DNA of 64,000 nucleotides from Marsupella aquatica (Eukaryota; Marchantiophyta). Location of the stretch: NCBI GenBank assembly GCA_973895155.1, contig OZ316894.1, forward strand, positions 26,908,001-26,972,000, in the 5' to 3' direction. Shown here piece by piece: positions 56,472 to 64,000 of the stretch. The notes below the pieces were generated by a model. The model was not told where the DNA came from. It searched no databases and saw nothing but the letters and a program-made list of their open reading frames with translations. The position numbers and the translations under genes were made by a program. How positions within the stretch are numbered: position 1 is the first letter of the stretch; every line of letters starts with the position of its first letter.

Positions 56472-57369
56472 TTATTTACTCTCTAGACTCAATGCTAATC
56501 CACACCCGGGTCTATGCCCGATCCGCCTCAAACTCTTGGGCCCGTAATGCCAAGTGTTGTAATTCAGCTTCCTCCCGTTGTTGCTGCTCCTCAGCCTACG
56601 CCTGCCAAAAAGCTGCCTTCTGCCTTGCCTTATACTCCACCCCTTGGCACACTTGTAGGACCTTGCGATCCGGCCGTTCCTTTTGATGTGTGGGATGTCG
56701 AGTTCCTGCTTCACGAATGTTGAATTGTGTTACCAGGTTGTCAAAATAATGGGGCCGTGATGCAAAACACGCGACCGGTAAGTGCCTGTAGGAGAAGCAA
56801 AAACAACACTGACCGTAGATTCCTGCCCACGTAGTCAAAGAGGATAGTAGACACCTCGGAGTCACTAAGCCGTTGGGAAAATCTTGAGTGTGGATTCCAC
56901 CAGAGCTGAAATGTGATGATGCTCAACACCGGAGGCTAGCTTAGCCCGAGTAAATTTACCCACCGGCGCCTCAATGAACTTGATAAATTCATAGATCACC
57001 GAGTCGCCCCATTTGATGTAGATAGATTCCAACTGCTTGAAGTCTGGTTGGTTACACGGGTCAAAGTTTGCTTTGTAGTCATTCACTATGGCATGTTTGT
57101 CAAGTGCCTTGAGAGGAGATCTTTGGAGCAGTTGTCGTTGGATGTCTTCCCCCAAGTTGGCGTTGAATTGAACCACAAAGAGAGCATTACTTAGGCAATT
57201 CGTCGTGGAGTCCCAACTTAATCCCATTCTCCTGGTTGAAAGCTGACAGCCAATCTCTAGCCTGCCAGGAATTGAATTCCGATTCAAAGCCTAGTACCAC
57301 CTTATTCCTAAAAATCCGTTGGCTACCCAGCTGTAGAATCTCCATGGGGGATGCAGAAGATTTCCTCAT
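56472..57369 (-). pseudogene. Possible retroelement gag-like relic
   Basis: Minus-strand segments in shifting frames (57369-57187 with FESEFNSWQARDWLSAFNQE; 57287-56865 with LGEDIQRQLLQRSP and IYIKWGDSVIYEFIKFIE; 56865-56596 with HYFDNLVTQFNIREAGTRH) read like a gag-type protein ending in a charged helix. The upstream start is an ATG near 57342. Frameshifts are frequent. I cannot name the family. Confidence 0.35.
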
Positions 57370-58548
57370 TGTCGGCCGTGGGAATACTAGGTGGGTTAAG
57401 ATTCTTCAGGTGGACAGGTCCACGGGAGGTGGCCTCTTGTCACTTGCCTCTCCAACGGTTAATACGTGCAAACCGCACTTTTCTTCGCTTAAACCGTTGG
57501 TATCGTATTACGGGGTCGTGGAGGGACGCTATTTGGATTCTTTTCACACCAGGATGAGTATTTTGGTTTCCGCTCCCGGAAATGTAGGTTTTGATCAAGT
57601 CTACCGACTACCCTCACCCCACAGCTTTTGATCAAGTCCTGCCGACTACCCCACTACACCTTCACTCGGAGTCACCCAAAGAGTGCTGTCACCACCCCTA
57701 CTCACAAGGCCGACTCAAACCAAGCAAGTTTCTTCAAATCATAGAACGGGAGAACACAATTCGGAAAGCGAAAAAGGGAGAAGGAACACACAACAAAAGC
57801 CCATCAAGTCAAATGTACAGATCCATATCTCTTGGGAAAAACGATACACATTGCATGAGTAACCCGGCCTCCTGCCGTCTACTCAACTCCTGCCTCTCCG
57901 GACAATGAGTATGGCTCCCCCTCACTACTCTGAACACGCTTTCAAACTCCTCAGGCTCCACTCTATCCCTCCTTGCTAACTTCACACTGAGTCCCCCTAA
58001 CTACTTCGGGGCTATCCCCCTAAATACTGAAAAATCACACCAAAGCACCCCTCACAGGGTCACAACGGTGGCGGCTACCCTAGCGGCGCCGCTAAAACCT
58101 TGCACTAAGAGAAATCCTTAAACTGAAGAGGAGCATGCGGCACACACATGCTGCTAAAACCCTAAACCCAAAACAAGGGGGCCGACGGTGCCTTCGACGG
58201 CGCCCCAACAGTACACGTGAACCCTGAAAGTGAGAGGCACCCCAAAATGGCCGAAACTAGGTGCCCTTCCAAGTGCACACCTGAGCTCACCCCTGGATAG
58301 CTCTTCTTTTCCTGCTTCCGAATCACTAAGTCGCTCCCTCAACGGACTTCAGACGCCTGAGTTATGGCCGTTTCCGTACCGCAAAAACATAAGTTCTCCA
58401 GGCCATAACTTGCTCATCCTGGCTCCGTTTGAGGAGCGCCGCCTCTTGTTGGAATCAGCTCCGCGAGCTCATCCCAACAAGCCCATGAGTGACCCCCCAC
58501 TAAAATGTTGGAAATCTGGAGGCCGTACACCCACGTCCGTACGCCTAT
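57370..58548. other. No gene; probable 3' region of the minus-strand ORF
   Basis: Pyrimidine- and C-rich with short open frames that lack domains. A 14-bp perfect palindrome TAGCGGCGCCGCTA lies near 58080. It follows the stop of the ORF at 58549 and may be its downstream untranslated or element sequence. Confidence 0.4.
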
Positions 58549-60405
58549 CTAATCCTCCTCTTCTTCTTCGCTCTCGGTGCCCGGACTTGTGCCCCGTGAG
58601 TGGTCCTCCTCCTCATCACTCACGGGAGTGAGTGCCACCGTACTTTTCTTCTTCTTCGACGGAGTACTCTTAGTGCTGCTGCTCCCGCGCTTCCTCAAAG
58701 CAGCCAAGGCCTGCCACGCCTTGATGTACCCCTCACCAATTGTGTCCTTCCAGAGGGTAGCCTCTTCTCCGGACCGCAACTCCAACGGTAGAACTTGCCC
58801 CGTGGCCATGGGAGTCCCGGGGGTGACAGACCTGGGTGGCATCCCCGTACTGACCTGAGCCTCCCGTAACGATTTCCGTACCTCCCGGAGCTTCTTCTCC
58901 AAGCTCTTACTCTTCTCCTGACTCTTCTTGGCTCCATCCAACAAGGGTCCATACTTCCCACTAACCTCCTTCACCACCATCTCGATAGCTTGGGAGATCA
59001 CATCCGGGGAAAGTGTGGAGCCAGGTGTGCCGGGACTCTTCCGTTTCCCTAGACTCAGGGCCTCACTTCTCTTCGCTCGTGTCTCAAAGGCTGCCACCTG
59101 ACTCCGTAGTGCTCCCACCTGGTTCCTCCACTCCATCACTTCTCCAGAATTTTGCTTCTCTTTGGCCAATGCTTGCCTCAACGCTCCTACCTCGTCTGCG
59201 TCCTTGGCCTTGGTGGACAAAGCTCCCTTCAAGTTGGTGATCTCTACGTGAGCTGCATTGATGTGCCTGACCTTCTCATGAATGGTCTGCTCCTTGGTCT
59301 TGATCACCTCCTTCAGTGACAGGATGCTCTGCTCTAACGTCTCTACTTTGACTGTGGCGTGCTTGAGAGACTCCCTCAATGCGTGGACTAGCTTGAGTCC
59401 CTCGTGGACTCCCTCTCTGAAATCCCGTAGCTCTGCCAAGTAAACATCCGGAATGTTGTATTCCAGAGGCTGTTTCGGATCTCCCACGAGTGATTCAAGC
59501 CACTCCAATGTGCAATCATCCTCCTGGTTCTCTTCTTCTCTATTATCCTCCCCACCAGCAGACAATGATTCCTCCGTGAGCTTCCCTAAAACGGTAGTGG
59601 CAATACTCCGGATCTCCGTGGTGAGAGATGATCCCGTGTCTTCATGCCCCGGAGAACCAATCAACCCTTCTGCCCTGGCCAATACAAATGACCCCATCAA
59701 ATGTACAGCCCCACCTGGTTTCACACTCCCGGGCTCAGCGGCCAATAGCTTCTTCAATCCGTAGCACCACCATCCGTACACATGGGCTGGGTAGTTCTTG
59801 ATGTCCATAGCTACCACGAAATGCTCCTCATTCAGCACTCCGGATTGCACGTTGCCAAGAACCCGTTGATGCACCTTGGCCAGGAAGCCCTTATACTCAA
59901 CATCCTTGACAGCAGAAAGAGGGATGGCGGTGGTGGAGGTAGGATTGGTCACCCAAGTGGCCACCATTTTCAACGTGAGTTCTCCCCTGATATTCCGAGG
60001 TGTGAATGAGAATTTCTGATTCTCAAGAAACAATAGCTTAGCCAACTCCACATGGGGCACTACACGTTTGAGACATTCAAAGTAGATTCCCTCCGTTCGG
60101 AACTCCATCCCGGCCTCAATGTCCCAGCTCTTCCCTGAAGGGATGGTAATCTCCACCTTCATGAATTCTGTAAGCCCGGTGGCTTGGAAAATGTTCCGAC
60201 AATCCTCCATCACCTTGGTGGAGGTCTTGGGATAAATTCGACGAAAAATCTTCCTACCCACCGGTGAGGAACCCGCTGCCAATCCCGTGCTCATCATAAC
60301 TTCTCTCTCTTCCCTTTCCCGTGTAATCCGAGTCTCCACGTAGTCACGGTAAGCAGCCTTGTATCTCCGAATGCGTGACGCACTAAACTCTGGTTGATCT
60401 AGCAT
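58549..60405 (-). CDS. 618-residue protein of unknown family with coiled coil
   Basis: An intact frame from an ATG at 60403-60405. The N-terminal 300 residues are globular in look: WDIEAGMEFRTEGIYFECLK, FSFTPRNIRGELTLKMVATW, and YPAHVYGWWCYGLKKLLA. This pattern recalls the retroelement- or transposon-borne ORFs seen elsewhere in the window, but I see no specific match. Residues about 335-545 are strongly helical with heptads (LKVETLEQSILSLK-like, then LRQALAKEKQ and SLEKKLREVRKSLREAQ). The end is a basic serine-rich patch (SKKKKS) followed by an acidic tail of EEE runs. No catalytic motif. Upstream is a GC-rich satellite. A transposon or retroelement origin is likely, because the organisation (globular part, coiled coil, charged tail) matches ORF1 plus ORF2 of the element at 43915. 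Confidence 0.6.
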   Translation of the reverse strand: MLDQPEFSASRIRRYKAAYRDYVETRITREREEREVMMSTGLAAGSSPVGRKIFRRIYPKTSTKVMEDCRNIFQATGLTEFMKVEITIPSGKSWDIEAGMEFRTEGIYFECLKRVVPHVELAKLLFLENQKFSFTPRNIRGELTLKMVATWVTNPTSTTAIPLSAVKDVEYKGFLAKVHQRVLGNVQSGVLNEEHFVVAMDIKNYPAHVYGWWCYGLKKLLAAEPGSVKPGGAVHLMGSFVLARAEGLIGSPGHEDTGSSLTTEIRSIATTVLGKLTEESLSAGGEDNREEENQEDDCTLEWLESLVGDPKQPLEYNIPDVYLAELRDFREGVHEGLKLVHALRESLKHATVKVETLEQSILSLKEVIKTKEQTIHEKVRHINAAHVEITNLKGALSTKAKDADEVGALRQALAKEKQNSGEVMEWRNQVGALRSQVAAFETRAKRSEALSLGKRKSPGTPGSTLSPDVISQAIEMVVKEVSGKYGPLLDGAKKSQEKSKSLEKKLREVRKSLREAQVSTGMPPRSVTPGTPMATGQVLPLELRSGEEATLWKDTIGEGYIKAWQALAALRKRGSSSTKSTPSKKKKSTVALTPVSDEEEDHSRGTSPGTESEEEEED

Positions 60406-60826
60406 CCATGCATCCCGAAATCAATTTCTCAATCACCAATCCCGTCACCCGTGGCAATGTCAATTCCCTGGCCCGAAACAGCCCCCGTAGCCCGATCACT
60501 TAAATTCTCTCAATTTCCCGTCACTACTCCGTGCGGCCGCCACTAATGCCTGGAAGAATGACGCCAGCAAGCCCCACTAATCCACCATGAAAGAGAGAGC
60601 TTCAAAAATAATTAGAATCTGGAGAGAGCTTCCGGCAAGAGAGAGAAGAACCCCGTTTTTGCTTTCGGCAATGAGAGGGTCGTGCAAAAGGAAGAGGGAA
60701 AGAAAAAGGAAGGAAAAAAAAATAGAACCGAAAAAACTCCTGGCGCCTTCGCCATGTGCCCCGGCCCATTTCTCGGGCCTTACCCTTGCGTCCTCCTGCG
60801 CGCGGCCCTATGCAGGGCGCGCGGCC
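60406..60826. other. 5' flank of the 618-residue ORF
   Basis: An AG-rich stretch (60582-60725) and a GC-rich lead into the satellite. No gene. Confidence 0.4.
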
Positions 60827-61061
60827 ATTCCTCCCGGCTCGCGGGAGGCCCTTCAACTCCCCCCCGCTCGCGTGATCCTCCCAGCTCGCGGGAGGCCCTT
60901 TAACTCCCCCCCGCTCGCGTGATCCTCCCAGCTCGCGGGAGGCCCTTTAACTCCCCCCCGCTCGCGTGATCCTCCCAGCTCGCGGGAGGCCCTTTAACTC
61001 CCCCCCGCTCGCGTGATCCTCCCAGCTCGCGGGACCTCATTAATTGCCCGGGCACGCAGCC
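60827..61061. repeat. GC-rich 47-bp tandem repeat, about 4.5 units
   Basis: GATCCTCCCAGCTCGCGGGA starts at 60874, 60921, 60968 and 61015, exactly 47 bp apart. Each unit can fold as CCTCCC...GGGAGG and holds several CG sites. It lies upstream of the minus-strand ORF and may be a promoter or LTR satellite. Confidence 0.95.
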
Positions 61062-61150
61062 CTATGGGCTCGCGAGGCAGCCCCTTCAGCTCGCGGAGCC
61101 CCATTAATCGCCCGGGCACGCAGCCCTATGGGCTCGCGAGGCAGCCCCTC
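61038..61150. repeat. 64-bp repeat, two units
   Basis: CATTAATTGCCCGGGCACGC at 61038 recurs as CATTAATCGCCCGGG at 61102. Both units contain CCTATGGGCTCGCGAGGCAG. It abuts the 47-bp array and shares its GC-rich composition. Confidence 0.9.
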
Positions 61151-62441
61151 TTTCTCTCGGACGGCCACTAATGGGACTCGCCCTCCTGAGGAGGGATTTA
61201 TTTAAAAAAAAACCCCCCCCTCTCCTGACTTTGCAATGGGGGTCTCAACAATAGCTCTTGAAGCAAAACGGTAAGTCCTATGGGGCTGGTCCTGGCTAGT
61301 TTCAAGGTCCCAAAATATTTGCCCACTTAGGTCGCCGCAAATCTTAGAACTATTATGAGAGAAAGAATATAAAGTCACCTGGGGCATCATCAACCTATAA
61401 TGACGGAATTAACTAAAAATTAAAAAATGGCTTATTTACATTGACTATTAACAAGGTATCGGCCTTTGCAACCAGTTATGTGTGACTTCCCGTGACGGGG
61501 TACCCGTCACACCTCTGTTGCATGGCGGTGGATTACATTTGTAGATTTCAATGAGGTTGGTTTAGACTTCCACTGCGAGTGGGCGCTGGCCATACCAAGA
61601 CAAAACATTTTCATATTTTTTGACAGAGTGTGAAAGCAGCCTTCAAATTAACTTACTGCCACTTCTGTCGCATTATAGTTCTAGCTCTCCTGCTATCTTC
61701 CTTTGTACCCGTCTCTTCTCTCTTCTGGTTGGAATTGCTGCTCGACTTAGCATTTCCTTCATATCCGCGAGCGATGGCGGGCAATTTGCTCTCTGTAGCC
61801 ACCGTACCGTAATCTATGCAAACCCCAAAAAGCTAACAAACGTCCTGCAAATAGACGAATGCCTTTGGCCTCCCAAGACTGGCCAAGACACAAAAAACTG
61901 TTGAGCACCTCACGTCTTGCAATTTTCTTACGAGTTTTTGCTGGAAATCTCTTTCTACGATGACAGACCTTCATGGATACTTCTGTTAATCTGTGCAATT
62001 TCCAAGTGGACAGGAAAAATGAATTCAGGAATATATCAACTATGTATAACAAGTGATTGTGTAATTCTGTCAAGCATTTTGTCCATAGCTTCCGATGGAG
62101 CTTGAGTTCAACGAGCATCACAAGTGCACTATCGGATGGCTTGTATATAATTATGTGCTTGAATGTGTGGCTGTTCTGATCATTTGCATTGATTAAAGAC
62201 AAATTTTTCTCCTATCCCCAGTTCTAACTGAAAAACCCGTCATGTTAAAAGTCTGATGTCATTGGGTCCGAGGAGGAACAAGGAGTAGGGAATGTCGTCA
62301 ACATGGAGCATAGTAAGTAACAAACCCAAGCCAAGACAAAGTGGGACTGAAAGAGTGCATGGCTCTGGCTCTCTGCTCTTCTACCACGACAAACATTTAT
62401 GTGAGTGTGGGGGTGAAAAAAGATAAGTTCCATGTGTGTTT
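61151..62441. other. No gene seen
   Basis: Contains A- and C-homopolymers near 61204-61220 and a palindrome GTGACGGG-gta-CCCGTCAC near 61492, which on the minus strand resembles the TGTGACGG start of some LTRs; no second LTR was found. The short open frames are unsupported. Confidence 0.4.
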
Positions 62442-62706
62442 GCACTTAACTTTTTGGTTAAATACTCGCTCAACATGAGATTCTAAGTAAAAATAGACAT
62501 TTGGGCTGTCCGGAACCCCCCTGCGCCTAGTTAATTTTCTTAGGGTGGGTTATCTTTTCAACTAATCCTATTAAATCAAAAGAAAACAGGCGCAGGGTTC
62601 CTGCCGGCTCAGCTCGCACTCGTACTTAAATCTGATAGTTAAAATCACTAACGATCTCTAGTTAGTGTCCGTCATTTTGCGAGTACTTCACTGGAAAGTT
62701 AAGTGC
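62442..62706. mobile_element. MITE candidate, 265 bp
   Basis: The ends are inverted repeats: GCACTTAACTTT (62442-62453) and AAAGTTAAGTGC (62695-62706) are perfect, and TACTCGC (62463-62469) pairs with GCGAGTA (62679-62685) at the same distance (21 bp) from each end. Further inside, CCTGCGCCT and AGGCGCAGG form another inverted pair. There is no coding sequence. A target duplication was not clear. Confidence 0.7.
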
Positions 62707-63273
62707 CAAAAATCTTGGAACTTAACTTTTTATAACTTGTTTCACCCTGCCGTCCTGTGAGTTGTTGTGTGGCAAGGTCAACACACCCACCACAGCAAAA
62801 CTTTTTAGTTAGCTGCCATTTTGTTCGCTTTCAAGCTCTGAATCGATGCTTTGAGTTTGGCCCGGGCCAATGACTTGCCCCACCTACATCGTTTCTCCTT
62901 CACATAACTGTTTGCAAATTTTTTGGCCAATTCCGTGTCTTCATGCAACAGCAGAACCGAAGGTAGCTGCGCAACTTCGCAACGAGTGGCTGAGCGAGCC
63001 ACTTGAAAATTGGCATTGGAATTGTTTGAGTCCTTTTGAGCAAGCGTTGTCGCAACACCGGTTAGTCAAATTGATGAATACCTCTTTTGATTCTTGCTCA
63101 TTTGAGTTACCATGGTTGGAAGTTTCTATCGGGCCCCACAAGAGCTGTGGAATAAACCAGAGCACACTACTGATTGGAATGAGGAAATTGGGATGGGGCT
63201 GCCGGCATTATTATCTACAGTATAAGTCTATCCTTCAATTGCTCACGACAACCATTAGAATTGCCACACTTTT
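62707..63273. other. No clear gene
   Basis: A 65-codon minus-strand frame (62805-63002, ending LKASIQSLKANKMAAN) has a protein-like composition and could be the last exon of something, but nothing supports it. Confidence 0.35.
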
Positions 63274-64000
63274 GTGCGTCCCATGGCTCCCTAAACCCAA
63301 GAAACCCCCCACTCAAGCTGATTCCCGCAGGTTTCGCGCTTGGTGAGGCCGTTTCCGCGGCTTTTAGCGGCATGGGACGCTGCTAACCTTCTACTACTAC
63401 TATTAACATTTACACACATATACTGGACAGATCCTTCATCGGGTCATGAGATACGTAGCTGGCCTAATCTAGGCCTTCCCTTGTCTTCCCCTCCGTCTTG
63501 TTAGGTATGTTTGGATTCCGCCGCTGGAATGATCCCCAATAGGCTTGGTTAAGCCGCTAAGACCTCTCTCAGCTCGACACATCCAACTCTCACTCCCCTA
63601 CTTACTTTCCTTCCTCTATTAGTTGATGTGGGCACTCTTCACACAAGTTAATGCGACACACAAATAGCAAAATGACTCCTTTTGACTGAGTCATACCATG
63701 CACTTGCCATACAAACAGTACATCTCATACACAAGTTCTGCGAACTAAGCCGTGAGGCCAACTCTATTCAGCTCTTAGGCATGAGGAAACATGAATATAC
63801 ACAAGGGTCACTGTATGACTAACCGAGAGCTTCTCGTACTACTTGATCCCAGCCCGGCTGGTGCAAACTAAAAACTTGCTAAAGAAGAGGCCCTGAGGTC
63901 CCCGCTGCCCAGGTACTTATCCTGGTAGTGGATCCGCCTAATTCTTTGCAGCGTAAGCCTAATCTATCCTACCTGAATCTACCTATGTACAGCGAGGCAG
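63274..64000 (-). mobile_element. Inverted copy 3 of the two-ORF element, 3' end only
   Basis: This is the reverse complement of about 47839-48570, at high similarity, from the terminal GTGCGTCCCATGGCTCCC to the window edge. The rest of the element would lie beyond base 64000. The last four or so terminal bases differ from copy 2. Confidence 0.9.

Noticed and set aside
61490-61515. Start of an LTR for the 618-residue ORF (TGTGACGG on the minus strand)
   Set aside because: No matching second LTR was found downstream of the ORF. Kept only as a note on a palindrome.

Overview
The window is nuclear DNA of a land plant, most likely a bryophyte or another early-diverging lineage; the species cannot be named. 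The evidence is two large PLS-class pentatricopeptide (PPR) editing genes with complete DYW domains and long runs of near-identical repeats, plant GT-AG introns, plant transposon families (CACTA and Copia), and a plant NIP-type aquaporin relic. Mobile DNA and its remains dominate. Apart from the PPR pair and the aquaporin relic I see no clear host gene.

Layout. 1-11.6 kb: a CACTA (En/Spm-type) transposon with a cleanly spliced TNP2-like transposase, a TNPA-like partner and a right terminus rich in palindromes. Upstream on the same strand is an EDM2-like triple PHD-finger gene that may be cargo of the element. 11.6-13.7 kb: a decayed Copia element on the minus strand, cut inside its integrase by the CACTA end. 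14.6-21.2 and 25.5-31.1 kb: two direct copies of a segmental duplication, each carrying a minus-strand DYW-PPR gene. The copies differ by exactly three 101-residue P-L-S triplets, and the longer copy has lost its ATG. 21.2-25.5 kb: repeats and a broken AT-hook ORF. 31-36 kb: a decayed pair of convergent genes, one with a Myb/SANT-like domain. 36-37.4 kb: a truncated copy of a two-ORF element. 38.2-38.9 kb: a C-rich minisatellite. 39.2-42.4 kb: a broken minus-strand gene with arrays of roughly 20-bp quasi-palindromes on both sides.

42.7-51.5 kb: a gene coding for a tyrosine-recombinase-like domain joined to a RecQ-type helicase and cysteine-rich knuckles. A 4.66-kb two-ORF element interrupts it with a 5-bp target duplication (GTTGA), and the reading frame is continuous across the insertion. 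Part of a third, inverted copy of that element closes the window. 52.6-54.0 kb: a NIP aquaporin pseudogene. 54-58.5 kb: repeats and a gag-like relic. 58.5-61.2 kb: a 618-residue ORF of unknown function behind a GC-rich 47-bp satellite. 62.4-62.7 kb: a 265-bp MITE candidate.

How the parts relate. The two PPR genes should be organelle RNA-editing factors with diverged predicted targets. The CACTA genes would act together: TNP2-like catalysis, and TNPA-like binding at the terminal repeats. If the PHD protein is cargo, it could act on chromatin silencing. The recombinase-helicase gene is the most unusual item; it looks like a dead copy of a mobile gene type that I otherwise associate, from memory, with fungi.
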